Of a stretch of 64,000 nt of DNA, positions 26,272 through 35,405 are shown one piece after another. Source of the DNA: Streptomyces thermodiastaticus (GTDB taxonomy: Bacteria; Actinomycetota; Actinomycetes; Streptomycetales; Streptomycetaceae); contig NZ_BNBV01000012.1 of the NCBI RefSeq assembly GCF_014656135.1, positions 82,277 to 146,276 on the forward strand, in the 5' to 3' direction. Both the position numbers and the translations under genes were made by a program. The notes under the pieces were generated by a model. The model was given only the letters and a program-made list of their open reading frames with translations, did not search any database and was not told where the DNA came from. Numbering within the stretch: position 1 is the first letter of the stretch; every line of letters begins with the position of its first letter.

Positions 26272-27429
26272 TTGGCCGGATCGGCTGACTTCGACCTGTA
26301 CCGCCCGTCCGAGGAGCACGACATGCTCCGCGACGCCGTCCGCTCGCTGGCCGAGGCGAAGATCGCGCCGTACGCCGCCGCGGTCGACGAGGAGGGCCGC
26401 TTCCCGCAGGAGGCGCTGGAGGCGCTGGTCGCCAACGACCTGCACGCCGTGCACGTCCCCGAGGAGTACGGCGGCGCGGGCGCCGACGCCCTGGCCACCG
26501 TCATCGTGATCGAGGAGGTGGCCCGCGTCTGCGCGTCCTCCTCCCTGATCCCGGCGGTGAACAAGCTGGGCTCGCTGCCGCTGATCCTGTCCGGCTCCGA
26601 GGAGCTGAAGAAGAAGTACCTGGGCCCGCTCGCCAAGGGCAAGGCGATGTTCTCGTACTGCCTGTCCGAGCCGGAGGCCGGCTCCGACGCCGCGGGCATG
26701 AAGACCAGGGCGGTCCGCGACGGCGACCACTGGGTCCTCAACGGCGTCAAGCGCTGGATCACCAACGCCGGCGTCTCCGAGTTCTACACGGTCATGGCCG
26801 TCACCGACCCGGGCAAGCGCTCCAAGGGCATCTCCGCGTTCGTGGTGGAGAAGTCCGACCCGGGCGTCTCCTTCGGCGCCCCGGAGAAGAAGCTCGGCAT
26901 CAAGGGCTCCCCGACCCGCGAGGTCTACCTCGACAACGTGCGGATCCCCGCCGACCGTATGATCGGCGAGGAGGGCACCGGCTTCGCCACCGCGATGCGG
27001 ACCCTCGACCACACCCGCATCACCATCGCCGCCCAGGCCCTCGGCATCGCCCAGGGCGCCCTGGACTACGCCAAGAACTACGTCCGGGAGCGCAAGCAGT
27101 TCGGCAAGCCGATCGCCGACTTCCAGGGCATCCAGTTCATGCTGGCCGACATGGCCATGAAGATCTCGGCCGCCCGCGCCCTGACCTACCAGGCCGCCGC
27201 CGCCTCCGAACGCGGCGACGCCGACCTCACCTACCAGGGCGCCGCCGCCAAGTGCTTCGCCTCCGACGTCGCCATGGAGGTCACCACCGACGCCGTCCAG
27301 CTCCTCGGCGGCTACGGCTACACCCGCGACTACCCGGTGGAGCGCATGATGCGTGACGCCAAGATCACTCAGATCTATGAGGGCACGAACCAGGTCCAGC
27401 GGATCGTGATGGCGCGGAACCTGCCGTAA
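26272..27429 (+). CDS. acyl-CoA dehydrogenase
   Basis: A 385-residue FAD enzyme that desaturates acyl-CoA thioesters in beta-oxidation or branched-chain amino-acid breakdown. Features include FSYCLSEPEAGSDAAG and RWITNAGVSEFYTV (FAD and substrate contacts), RKQFGKPIADFQGIQF, LLGGYGYTRDYPVERMMRD, and the catalytic Glu in IYEGTNQVQRIVMARNLP at the end. The start is a TTG at 26272; the ATG alternatives lie well inside the conserved N-terminus. It is a single-gene unit ending in a strong terminator. Confidence 0.93.
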   Translation: MAGSADFDLYRPSEEHDMLRDAVRSLAEAKIAPYAAAVDEEGRFPQEALEALVANDLHAVHVPEEYGGAGADALATVIVIEEVARVCASSSLIPAVNKLGSLPLILSGSEELKKKYLGPLAKGKAMFSYCLSEPEAGSDAAGMKTRAVRDGDHWVLNGVKRWITNAGVSEFYTVMAVTDPGKRSKGISAFVVEKSDPGVSFGAPEKKLGIKGSPTREVYLDNVRIPADRMIGEEGTGFATAMRTLDHTRITIAAQALGIAQGALDYAKNYVRERKQFGKPIADFQGIQFMLADMAMKISAARALTYQAAAASERGDADLTYQGAAAKCFASDVAMEVTTDAVQLLGGYGYTRDYPVERMMRDAKITQIYEGTNQVQRIVMARNLP

Positions 27430-27468
27430 CGGCGTTTCCACAGCTCGGAAGCCGTTTCCGGCCGAACA

Positions 27469-27495
27469 CAGCCCCCGGCGAGCTGCCGGGGGCTG
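27469..27495 (+). terminator. 11-bp perfect stem after acyl-CoA dehydrogenase
   Basis: CAGCCCCCGGC (27469-27479) pairs with GCCGGGGGCTG (27485-27495) around a 5-nt loop, 40 bp after the stop codon. It is a convincing terminator. Confidence 0.85.
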
Positions 27496-27547
27496 GTGCT
27501 TGTGGGATCCGGCTGAGGAGAAGGGGCGTGCTCGCCGTCCCCGGACG

Positions 27548-28111
27548 TCATCGGTGCCAAGAGCCCAGTGGGCATGTCAGTTCGGGGTGGTGGATGGTGG
27601 GGTAGCAGACGATCGAGACGGACAGGATGCTGCCCGAGCGTGTGTAGTGGACCCAGGTCACATCCGTGCCGAGGCTCAGCCGGTCCACCGCCCGCTGCCG
27701 TTTGACGTCCAGGCTGATGCAGGTCTGTCCCTCGGGTGTCCTGGTGCGGCGGGTTCTCCTGGTACTGCTTGGTCAGCCATTCGACCGCTTCCAAGGGGTC
27801 GGTCCAGGTCCGCTCCGCTGATGCCTGCCCTCGCTTCATCAGCCAATGGCCGGACATCATCGGGGGAAGACCGGACGTGTAGAACTCGGCCTCGGCCTCC
27901 CGGTACCGCCCATTAGGGCCTTCTGTACGGCCTCTGGGTTGTCTGTGAAGCGCGGATTCCGCGTCAGCTGCGGGGCTGCACTGATATCGCCCTTGGCCTT
28001 GGCGATCTGCTGGAGGGCGGCGTATTCGTTCCGGTCGAGCTTGATGATGCCCGGGCCGCTGTCGGGGTACACCGTGCCCGTGTCCTCGACGCCGTACGTG
28101 CGCCCGTTGAC
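27548..28111 (-). pseudogene. frame-disrupted gene of unknown family, about 188 residues if repaired
   Basis: Three protein-like stretches follow one another on the minus strand but in shifting frames. The first, near 28111-27915, includes VNGRTYGVEDTGTVYPDSG and GDISAAPQLTRNPRF. The second, near 27915-27737, reads NGRYREAEAEFYTSGLP and DPLEAVEWLTKQYQENPP. The third, to the TGA at 27548-27550, includes CISLDVKRQRAVDRLSLG and ends ELTCPLGSWHR. The outer two share one frame and the middle is shifted, so two compensating indels (around 27905-27920 and 27730-27745) restore the frame. GC content is lower than in neighbouring genes. I do not know the family. It could be decay of an acquired gene or sequence error. 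Confidence 0.55.
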
Positions 28112-28282
28112 CTCTGCTCCGGAGGGCCGTCCGTGACCAGGGAAGGAACCGCGTACCACGGCCTCACCCGGACGGCCCCTGCACGGCCACGGATTTCTCG
28201 GATGGCGGAAAGCCACGACCGGGCGTACGACGGAGGTGAACGGGGTCCGGCCCCGGGCCCCTCTCGTCCCCCAGGAGGAGCC

Positions 28283-28651
28283 ATGACTCACACCCAGCCG
28301 GGTACCGCGCCCGCACTCAGCAAGGAGATGCAGGACTGTGTCGAGGCCTGCATGAGCTGCCACACCATCTGCGAGGAGGCCATGAGCTCCTGCATGCAGA
28401 TGGGCGGGCAGGCCCAGATGCAGATCATGCGCGCCCTCATGGACTGCTCGGAGACCACGCGCATGTGCGCCGACATGATGATGCGGCGCTCGCCCATGGC
28501 GTCCGAGATGTGCACGGTCTGTGCCAAGGCCTGCGACATGTGCGCCGAGGCGTGTAGGTCCATGCCGGACGACAAGATGATGGCGCGCTGTGCGGAGGCG
28601 TGTCGTCGCTGCGCCGAGATGTGCCGCCAGATGGCGGGCACCCGTATGTGA
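28283..28651 (+). CDS. four-helix-bundle copper-binding protein (DUF326/Csp-like)
   Basis: A 122-residue, Cys- and Met-rich protein of the Csp cytosolic copper-storage type. CxxxC and CxxxxxxC spacings recur (CVEACMSCHTICEEAMSSC, MCTVCAKACDMCAEAC, CAEACRRCAEMC), placing many thiols on the inner faces of a four-helix bundle, and Met-rich stretches line it. There is no signal peptide. The ATG at 28283 follows AGGAGG. It is a single-gene unit between the disrupted gene and a terminator. Copper storage is inferred from the family. Confidence 0.9.
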   Translation: MTHTQPGTAPALSKEMQDCVEACMSCHTICEEAMSSCMQMGGQAQMQIMRALMDCSETTRMCADMMMRRSPMASEMCTVCAKACDMCAEACRSMPDDKMMARCAEACRRCAEMCRQMAGTRM

Positions 28652-28679
28652 GACGGGCGGCGGTCCGGCCGAAGCGGAA

Positions 28680-28709
28680 AGCCCCGTGGTGCGCCTGGCA
28701 CCCGGGGCT
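28680..28709. terminator. bidirectional hairpin after the copper-binding protein gene
   Basis: AGCCCCG / CGGGGCT outer arms with GGTGC / GCACC inner arms and a 5-nt loop lie between converging genes. Confidence 0.8.
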
Positions 28710-28731
28710 CTTCCCGCGTCGTGGGCCGGGG

Positions 28732-30057
28732 TCAGTCCCCGGTCACCGTGACCTTCTGGTCGTTGTTCAGCTCGTTCACCAGGGTCTTCAGCTTCGCCTT
28801 GTCCCAGACGAGGTTGCCGCCCACGGATCCGGAGATCGGCATGTTCATGGAGGTGCCGTCACCGCCGCTGACACCCTTCATCGCCCAGAACATCGACGCC
28901 AGGTCCCACAGGCCCATGTCCTTGTCGACGATCAGCGAGTCCAGGCCCGCGCCCAGCGTCGGGTAGAGCTTGAACGGGTTCAGCACCGTGCCAGGGGTGG
29001 CGACCTGGTGGGCCAGCGCGGACAGGAACTTCTGCTGATTCCTGGTGCGCTGCAGGTCGGAGGCCGCGAAGGCGTGCCGGGTGCGGACGAAGGCCAGGGC
29101 CTCCTCGCCGTTCAGCTTCTGCTTGCCCGCCTGGAAATCGGCGCCGGACCACTTGTCCTTGAACGGCTTGTCGATGGTGATCTCCACGCCGCCGACCGCG
29201 TCGACGATGTTCGCGAAGCCCGCGAAGCCGATCTCCACGTAGTGGTCGATGTGCAGGCCGGTGTTGTACTCGATGGTGCGCACCAGCAGCGCCGGGCCGT
29301 CCTCCGCGTAGGCCGCGTTCAGCTTGGTGTGCCGGCCGGTGGCCGGGTACAGCTTGCCCGACTCGGCTCCCCGGAAGGAGGGGATCTCCACGTCGGAGTC
29401 GCGCGGCAGCGATATCAGCGTGTCGCCGTTGTCGCCGACGTGCAAGATCATCATCGAGTCGGTGCGCTTGCCCTCGGCGGAGCCGGTGTGCAGCTTCTTC
29501 TTGTCCTCGGCGGACATGCCCTCGCGGCTGTCGGAGCCGACGATCAGGTAGTTCGTGCCCTTGCCCGGCTCGGGCCGCTCGATGACCTTGGACAGGTCGA
29601 CCTCGCGGCGCAGCTTGGAGTCGGCCCAGAAGTAGGTCGCCACCGAGGTGACCACCACCACCGCGACCACGGTGATCGCGGTCCACTTGATGCGGCGGCC
29701 CCAGTTCGGCGCGGGGCGCGGGCCGCGGCTGCCGCCCGCACCGGGGCCGCCGTGGTCGCCGGCCGGGCGTCCGTAGACCTGGCCGGTGTTGTACCCGCTG
29801 TCGTACCCCTGGCCGTCGCCGGCGTACGCGGGGCCCTGGCCGCCGTCGACGTACGACGGCTGCCGCGGCACGCCGTGCGGCGGTGCCGCGGGCCCCTGGC
29901 CGCCCGGCCTGCCGTAGGGGCCCTGCCCGCGCTGCGGGGCCGGGCCGCGCCGTACCTGGCGCATCACACGAGCGCCCTCCGGCTCCGCGCCGCTGCTGCC
30001 GCGTCCGTAGCGGGGGCCTCGGTCGTCGCCGGTCCACCCTTCGGGCCATTCATTCAT
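28732..30057 (-). CDS. LytR-CpsA-Psr (LCP) family protein 1
   Basis: A 441-residue membrane protein with a Gly/Pro/Tyr-rich cytoplasmic tail (1-120), one TM helix (about 124-144) and an extracellular LCP domain. LCP enzymes transfer glycopolymers from lipid carriers to peptidoglycan. Conserved elements are NYLIVGSDSREGM, TDSMMILHV, the Arg-containing SLPRDSDVEIP, KLNAAYAEDGP and LAFVRTRHAFAASDLQRTRNQQ. Unlike the other three in the window it lacks a C-terminal LytR_C domain. ATG at 30057 was chosen because upstream codons look non-coding. It is divergent from the thioesterase gene. Confidence 0.92.
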   Translation of the reverse strand: MNEWPEGWTGDDRGPRYGRGSSGAEPEGARVMRQVRRGPAPQRGQGPYGRPGGQGPAAPPHGVPRQPSYVDGGQGPAYAGDGQGYDSGYNTGQVYGRPAGDHGGPGAGGSRGPRPAPNWGRRIKWTAITVVAVVVVTSVATYFWADSKLRREVDLSKVIERPEPGKGTNYLIVGSDSREGMSAEDKKKLHTGSAEGKRTDSMMILHVGDNGDTLISLPRDSDVEIPSFRGAESGKLYPATGRHTKLNAAYAEDGPALLVRTIEYNTGLHIDHYVEIGFAGFANIVDAVGGVEITIDKPFKDKWSGADFQAGKQKLNGEEALAFVRTRHAFAASDLQRTRNQQKFLSALAHQVATPGTVLNPFKLYPTLGAGLDSLIVDKDMGLWDLASMFWAMKGVSGGDGTSMNMPISGSVGGNLVWDKAKLKTLVNELNNDQKVTVTGD

Positions 30058-30163
30058 GCGCCCCAGTGTGCCGGTCCGGGCCACGGGCCGTACAAGGGCC
30101 GTCGAAGAACAGGGCCACGGCTGTTGCGAAGCCGACACAAAACAGGCCGATGCCGCCTCGGCA

Positions 30164-30169
30164 TAAGGT
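30164..30169 (+). promoter_or_regulatory. -10 element TAAGGT before the thioesterase gene
   Basis: TAAGGT lies 7 bp before the ATG at 30177. The GGAGGG in between is too close to act as a ribosome site, so a leaderless start is likely. Confidence 0.45.
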
Positions 30170-30176
30170 GGAGGGC

Positions 30177-30734
30177 ATGACAGAACAGGCCCCCGTCGCC
30201 GAGTCCGGAACCACGGACATACCCGGCAAGCCGACCTCTGCGTCCCGGACCACGCTCAGCCACATCATGACCCACCACGACACCAACCTGCTGGGGACGG
30301 TGCACGGCGGGGTGATCATGAAACTGGTCGACGACGCGGCGGGCGCGGTGGCCGGCCGGCACAGCGGCGGCCCCGCCGTCACCGCGTCCATGGACGAGAT
30401 GGCGTTCCTCGAACCCGTGCGGGTCGGTGATCTCGTCCACGTCAAGGCCCAGGTCAACTGGACCGGCCGGACCTCCATGGAGGTCGGTGTGAAGGTGCTC
30501 GCCGAGCGCTGGAACGAGTCCGCGCCGCCCACCCACGTCGGCTCCGCCTATCTGGTGTTCGCCGCGGTGGACGCCGACGGCAAGCCCCGCCCCGTTCTGC
30601 CGGTGCTGCCCGAGACCGAGCAGGACAAGCGCCGCTACCAGGAGGCGCAGATCCGCCGCACCCACCGCCTGGCCCGCCGCCGCGCCATCATGGAGCTGCG
30701 CGAGCGCCGTGCCGCGGAGGGGTTCGAGGACTGA
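30177..30734 (+). CDS. acyl-CoA thioesterase, hotdog fold (YciA/BACH type)
   Basis: A 185-residue protein with one hotdog domain (about residues 20-150). The conserved NLLGTVHGGVIMKLVDDAAG carries the catalytic Asp on the hotdog helix, followed by SMDEMAFLEPVRVGDLVHV and the strand GRTSMEVGVKV. It should hydrolyse medium- or long-chain acyl-CoA. The C-terminal 35 residues are very basic (RRTHRLARRRAIMELRERR). It sits alone between two LCP genes and is probably leaderless. Confidence 0.9.
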   Translation: MTEQAPVAESGTTDIPGKPTSASRTTLSHIMTHHDTNLLGTVHGGVIMKLVDDAAGAVAGRHSGGPAVTASMDEMAFLEPVRVGDLVHVKAQVNWTGRTSMEVGVKVLAERWNESAPPTHVGSAYLVFAAVDADGKPRPVLPVLPETEQDKRRYQEAQIRRTHRLARRRAIMELRERRAAEGFED

Positions 30735-30807
30735 GTCCGGCGGCGTCCGGTCCCGGACCGCATCCGCCCGGTGCGCCGTGCCGTCCCCGCGGCCCGGGCC
30801 GCCCGGC

Positions 30808-32307
30808 TCAGCCGCACGTCACCTCGTCGCCGCGCACCACCCGCGCGGCGCTGCGTGCCGGGTCCTCCACCTTCACCTTCCGCACCGCTTGGTGGTCCGT
30901 GCCGACGATCACCCGCATCGTCGCGCCCTGCCCGGCCACCGCGCGCAGCTCGCTGCCCGGCAGGGCGGCCGCCAGCGACCTGGCCGAACGGTCCCAGCGG
31001 GGGTCGTAGAGGACCCGGGTCCGCCGCACCCCGCGCTGCTGGGAGTCCACGGGCGCTCCGGTGGTGGCGAACCCGGCCGTGCGCAGCGCGGTGTCCACCC
31101 GTCGGCCCAGCCCCACCGTGCTGGTGCCGTTCTCCACCTGCACCCGGATCCGGGACGGTGCCACCGCCACGGCCACCGCGTCGTCCGGGCGGCGCGCGGG
31201 CCTGCCCGTGGCCAGCGACCGGTCCTCGCGCAGCTTGCGGAAGAGCTGCTCCGCCTCGGCCTCGTCCCACTTCACGGTGGAGCCGAGGCCCGGGACGGGG
31301 TAGGAGGTCCGGGCGATCGGCACGGTGGTGAACTCCGAGGACGACGGCGAGAAGTCCCGCATCGCCCGCCCCAGATCGAGCAGCTCGTCGGTGTGGAAGT
31401 TCCGGTCGGCCCGGACCGAGCCGAGCACCGCCCGGGTCACGTCCCGGAATTTGATCGGGTTCAGCAGCACCCGGGAGGAGGTCGCGCGGTCGATCAGTGC
31501 GGCCAGGAACCGCTGCTGGCGCCGCATGCGGCCCAGGTCGCCGACCGCGTCGATGTGCCGGGAGCGGACGTACTGCAGGGCCTGGCCGCCGCCCAGGGTG
31601 TGGGTGCCGGCGGGCAGGTCCAGGCCGGTGTAGCTGTCCTTCAGCGGTTCGGTGGTGCACAGCCTGACCCCGCCGAGGACGTCGACGGTGCGCATGAAGG
31701 TGGTGAAGTCGACCTCCAGATAGTGGTCGATCTTCAGGCGGGTCAGGCTCTCCACGGTGCGCACGGTCAGGGCCGGTCCGCCCTCGGCGTAGGCCGCGTT
31801 CAGCTTCACCGCGTGCGGCGCGCGCCGCCTGCCGGTCCTCGGGTCGGTGTAGGCGGGCAGCCGGACGTAGGTGTCGCGGGGCAGGCTGACCACGCTGGCC
31901 CGCTCCCGGTCCGCCGACAGGTGCACGATCATCATCGTGTCGGTGCAGTGGCAGGGCTCGCCGCCCAGCCGGTAGCGGCGCCGCTCCTGCGCGGTGAGCC
32001 TGTCCCGCCCGTCCGTGCCGACCAGCAGCACGTTCATGCCGTGCCCGGTCGGCGGCCGGTTCTTCATGTCCCGGAACGGATCGACCCGCATGATGCCGGC
32101 GTCCAGGCTGGAGACCACCGCGTGCCCGATGCCGGCCGAGGCGAGCACCACCACCGACAGCGTCGTCGCCGCCCGCATGGCCCAGCGCGGTCTGCGGCGC
32201 GGCACGGGTGCGCCGGGCACACGGCCCGCCGGCGGTGCGGCGGCCGGCCGCCTCCCGCGCCGCTGCGGCGCTGCGTGCGACGAGGGCCGGGGCGGCGTGG
32301 TGGACAT
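30808..32307 (-). CDS. LytR-CpsA-Psr (LCP) family protein 2 with LytR_C domain
   Basis: A 499-residue protein with a basic cytoplasmic tail, a TM helix at about residues 46-66, an LCP catalytic domain (MNVLLVGTDGRDRL, TDTMMIVHLSADRERA, VSLPRDTYVRLP, KLNAAYAEGGP, YVRSRHIDAVGDLGRMRRQ) and a C-terminal LytR_C domain beginning near RVQVENGTSTVGLGRRVD. It should ligate a wall glycopolymer to peptidoglycan. GGAGG lies 8 nt before the ATG at 32307. It is divergent from the ExoA-like glycosyltransferase, with which it probably shares a promoter region. A pair of cysteines (PCHC) near residue 120 is unusual. Confidence 0.92.
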   Translation of the reverse strand: MSTTPPRPSSHAAPQRRGRRPAAAPPAGRVPGAPVPRRRPRWAMRAATTLSVVVLASAGIGHAVVSSLDAGIMRVDPFRDMKNRPPTGHGMNVLLVGTDGRDRLTAQERRRYRLGGEPCHCTDTMMIVHLSADRERASVVSLPRDTYVRLPAYTDPRTGRRRAPHAVKLNAAYAEGGPALTVRTVESLTRLKIDHYLEVDFTTFMRTVDVLGGVRLCTTEPLKDSYTGLDLPAGTHTLGGGQALQYVRSRHIDAVGDLGRMRRQQRFLAALIDRATSSRVLLNPIKFRDVTRAVLGSVRADRNFHTDELLDLGRAMRDFSPSSSEFTTVPIARTSYPVPGLGSTVKWDEAEAEQLFRKLREDRSLATGRPARRPDDAVAVAVAPSRIRVQVENGTSTVGLGRRVDTALRTAGFATTGAPVDSQQRGVRRTRVLYDPRWDRSARSLAAALPGSELRAVAGQGATMRVIVGTDHQAVRKVKVEDPARSAARVVRGDEVTCG

Positions 32308-32418
32308 GGGGGACACCTCCGCATATACATGGGCGGGCACCGTGAGCACCGTAGGCACATACGATCTGCGCACCGGTGCAGCACCCCGGCGGCGCGCATG
32401 GGCGTCCCCCGTTCGCGG

Positions 32419-32424
32419 TAACGT
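32419..32424 (+). promoter_or_regulatory. -10 element TAACGT before the glycosyltransferase gene
   Basis: TAACGT lies 8 bp upstream of the ATG at 32433 and no ribosome site intervenes, suggesting a leaderless mRNA. Confidence 0.45.
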
Positions 32425-32432
32425 GAGCGGCG

Positions 32433-33464
32433 ATGAACACCAATCCCGACGTGCGGCTCCCCGCCGTTTCTGTGATCATGCCGGTCCTCAACGAAGAGCG
32501 GCATCTGCGCGGAGCCGTCGAAGCGATCCTCGCGCAGGAGTACGACGGCGAGCTGGAGGTCGTGATCGCCCTGGGTCCGTCGACGGACCGCACGGACGAG
32601 ATCGCGGCCGAGCTCGTACGGGAAGACCCCCGCGTGCACACGGTCCCGAACCCCAGCGGCCGCACCCCGGCCGCGCTGAACGCCGCGATCAAGGCGTCCC
32701 GGCACCCGATCGTCGTGCGCGTCGACGGCCACGGGATGCTGTCGCCGAACTACATCGCCACGGCGGTACGGCTGCTGGAGGAGACCGGCGCGCAGAACGT
32801 CGGCGGAATCATGCACGCCGAGGGGGAGAACGACTGGGAGCGCGCCGTCGCGGCCGCGATGACCTCGAAGATCGGTGTGGGCAACGCCGCTTTCCACACC
32901 GGCGGCCAGGCCGGCCCCGCCGAGACGGTGTACCTGGGTGTCTTCCGCCGTGAGGCACTGGAGCGACAGGGCGGGTACAACGAGGAGTTCATCCGTGCCC
33001 AGGACTGGGAGCTGAACTTCCGTATCCGTGAGGCGGGCGGCCTGATCTGGTTCTCGCCCGAGCTGCGGGTCTCCTACCGCCCCCGGCCCACCGTGCGGGC
33101 GCTGGCCAAGCAGTACAAGGACTACGGCCGCTGGCGGCATGTCGTCGCCCGGTACCACAAGGGCTCCATCAACCTGCGCTACCTCGCCCCGCCGACCGCG
33201 GTGTGCGCGATCGTGGCCGGGATCGTGGTGGGCTCGGCCCTGACCCCGTGGGCGTACGTGATCCCGGGCGGCTATCTGGCGGCGATCATCGCCGGGTCGG
33301 TGCCGGCGGGCAAGGGGCTGCCGCTGGGGGCCCGGCTGCGCATCCCGCTCGCCCTGGCCACGATGCACATGTCGTGGGGCTGGGGCTATCTGACCAGTCC
33401 GCGGTCGCTGGCGAAGAAGGTCATCGCTTCCCGGCGGCCCGCCATCACCGCTGCCGCCGACTGA
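32433..33464 (+). CDS. ExoA-like family 2 glycosyltransferase
   Basis: A 343-residue enzyme with an N-terminal GT-A domain: SVIMPVLNEERHLRGAVEAI nucleotide-binding start, donor-site Asp in VVRVDGHGML, and AQDWELNFRIREAGG acceptor region. Two or three C-terminal TM segments follow (PTAVCAIVAGIVVGSALTPW, YVIPGGYLAAIIAGS). The family includes ExoA of succinoglycan synthesis, so it probably adds a sugar to a lipid-linked glycan at the membrane. LCP genes on both sides suggest that the glycan is a wall polymer. The linkage is not deducible. Confidence 0.92.
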   Translation: MNTNPDVRLPAVSVIMPVLNEERHLRGAVEAILAQEYDGELEVVIALGPSTDRTDEIAAELVREDPRVHTVPNPSGRTPAALNAAIKASRHPIVVRVDGHGMLSPNYIATAVRLLEETGAQNVGGIMHAEGENDWERAVAAAMTSKIGVGNAAFHTGGQAGPAETVYLGVFRREALERQGGYNEEFIRAQDWELNFRIREAGGLIWFSPELRVSYRPRPTVRALAKQYKDYGRWRHVVARYHKGSINLRYLAPPTAVCAIVAGIVVGSALTPWAYVIPGGYLAAIIAGSVPAGKGLPLGARLRIPLALATMHMSWGWGYLTSPRSLAKKVIASRRPAITAAAD

Positions 33465-33483
33465 GCCGGGCCGGCCGCGTGAG

Positions 33484-33535
33484 CGGCACGACGAGGGGCT
33501 CCTCCCGCCTCGGGGAGGGGCCCCGTGTCGTGCCG
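33484..33535. terminator. long hairpin between glycosyltransferase and LCP 3 genes
   Basis: CGGCACGAC (33484-33492) pairs with GTCGTGCCG (33527-33535), and inner G/C blocks extend the stem. Both flanking genes converge here. Confidence 0.75.
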
Positions 33536-33604
33536 GGGCGCGCCGGGTGCTCCTGCCGTGCCGGAAGGGCGCCCGCCGAGGCCGGCGCCCCGCCGTCGGC
33601 GGTG

Positions 33605-35314
33605 CTACCAGCGATAGGGCGCGTAGACGTCCATGCACTGGCTGGTGTCGGCGCCGTTGATCGCGTCGGAGTTCTCCGGGATGTCGCCGGCCTTCGGCGG
33701 GTCCTGGTGGGGGTAGGCGGTGCCGGAGCGCCAGTCCGCGCCCACGATGACGGTGACGCCGCTGACGTCCGTCGACTTCTGCACCGCACCGGAGGGGATG
33801 CCCAGCGCCGCGGCCACGCGCTCGGCGTCGCCCTTGAGGTCGGCGCTCGGGTAGCGCACGACCGTCTCGTCCATCGACAGCGTCACCGATGCGTCCGCCC
33901 TCGCCCGGGTGAAGCCCTTGCCCACCAGGACCTGGCTGATCTCGCTCGCCCGGTGGCCGACCGCGGCGAGGCCGGCGGTGCGGGTGCCGTTCTGCACCAG
34001 GACACCGATGTCACCGTCCGCGTGTGCGGGGGGTGCGGTGGTCCGGGCGGTCGCGGCCGGCTCGTCCTTCTGCCCGTCCGCCGTGTCCTTCGCGCGGCCC
34101 GAGGTGTCGCCGGCGGAATCGCCGTGGGAGTCGAAGGGCACGTCGTCGCGGAGCATCTGCCAGATCTTCTCGGCGTTGGCGCCGTCCGGGACGACGTGGT
34201 TCTTGTTCTGCGGGTCCGGGACGTTGGGCATGGTCGTCATGGTGATGCGGTCCGGCGGGACCGTCTTGAGCTGCATCGCCAGGTCGTACAGCTTCTTGAC
34301 CGTGCCGATCTCCTCCGACACCTGAAGGGACTTGGTGGCGGCCTCCGCCAGGTCCATCAGGCGGCCGGTGTCGGTGAAGATGTTCTGGCCGGTGAGCGTG
34401 CGGATCATCGAGTTCAGGTACATGTGCTGGGCGCGGGCCCGCAGCAGGTCGCTGCCCCAGGCGTGCCGGGTGCGCAGCCACTGCAGGGCCTGCTTGCCCT
34501 TGACCGTGTGGGTGCCGGCGGTCAGCTTGAGTCCGGATCCGCCGGGCACGCCGGGCAGCGGGCGGTCCCAGACGTTCTGTTTCACGCACACGTCGACGCC
34601 GCCGATGGCGTCGGCCATCTTCACCACGCCCGCGAAGTCGATCGTCATCCAGTGGTCGATATAGACCCCGGTGAGGTTCTGCCAGGTCGCCAGGGTGCAG
34701 CCGGCGCCGCCGCGGGCCAGCGACTCGTTGATGATCGTGTTCACCGGCGGGTAGTGCTTGCCGGTCGCGGGGTCGGTGCACGCGGGGATGTCGACGCGGG
34801 TGTCGCGCGGGATGCTGACCACCGCGGCGCTCTTGCGGTCCGCGGAGAGGTGGATGAGCATCTGCACGTCGCCCAGCGGCGGGTTGCCCCGGTTCTCCCG
34901 GCTGCCGCCGAGTGCGACGTTCTCGTCGGAGTTACGGCTGTCGGAGCCGATCAGCAGGATGTTCACCGGCGTCTGGCCGGCCGCGTTGGGCGTGGGTCTG
35001 TGCGCCTTCAGATCGCTGCCGATGTCGCGCTGCCCGGTGCGTATGTTGCTGTTCAGGTGGGCGTAGTACAGGTACCCGGCACCGGCGGTGCCGAGTATCA
35101 CCAGCCCCAGGACCGTCGCCGACCAGCGCAGCACCCGCCTGCGCGGGCCTCTTCCCCCGCCGCGCCGCGCCGCCGTGCCGTCCGGGCCCCGTCCGCCGTC
35201 TCCCGTCTGGCCGCGGCGCTTCGGGCCGTCCCCCCGCGTGCCCTCGTCCGCATGCGTGACAGGCACTGCTTCCTCGGCCGCAGGCCCCTGCGCACGCACC
35301 TCACTCCGCGTCAA
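33605..35314 (-). CDS. LytR-CpsA-Psr (LCP) family protein 3 with LytR_C domain
   Basis: A 569-residue LCP protein with a charged 65-residue cytoplasmic region, a TM segment (LRWSATVLGLVILGTAGAGYL), LCP motifs (NILLIGSDSRNSDEN, MLIHLSADRKSAAVV, SIPRDTRVDIPAC, LQWLRTRHAWGSDLLRARAQ), and a LytR_C domain starting at GVLVQNGTRTAG. Extra cysteines (for example in DIPAC and GGAGCTL) suggest an extracellular disulfide. The TTG at 35314 with GGGAGG eight bases upstream is my choice; a GTG at 35299 is possible. It lies immediately downstream of LCP 4 in the same direction. Confidence 0.88.
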   Translation of the reverse strand: MTRSEVRAQGPAAEEAVPVTHADEGTRGDGPKRRGQTGDGGRGPDGTAARRGGGRGPRRRVLRWSATVLGLVILGTAGAGYLYYAHLNSNIRTGQRDIGSDLKAHRPTPNAAGQTPVNILLIGSDSRNSDENVALGGSRENRGNPPLGDVQMLIHLSADRKSAAVVSIPRDTRVDIPACTDPATGKHYPPVNTIINESLARGGAGCTLATWQNLTGVYIDHWMTIDFAGVVKMADAIGGVDVCVKQNVWDRPLPGVPGGSGLKLTAGTHTVKGKQALQWLRTRHAWGSDLLRARAQHMYLNSMIRTLTGQNIFTDTGRLMDLAEAATKSLQVSEEIGTVKKLYDLAMQLKTVPPDRITMTTMPNVPDPQNKNHVVPDGANAEKIWQMLRDDVPFDSHGDSAGDTSGRAKDTADGQKDEPAATARTTAPPAHADGDIGVLVQNGTRTAGLAAVGHRASEISQVLVGKGFTRARADASVTLSMDETVVRYPSADLKGDAERVAAALGIPSGAVQKSTDVSGVTVIVGADWRSGTAYPHQDPPKAGDIPENSDAINGADTSQCMDVYAPYRW

Positions 35315-35405
35315 CTCCCCATCCTCCCCGCCCTGCTGTGCCGTCCGCACAGACCGACTGCGCCTTGTTAGACGCGCGAGAAGGCCGAAGGGTGGCGTCC
35401 GGTGC

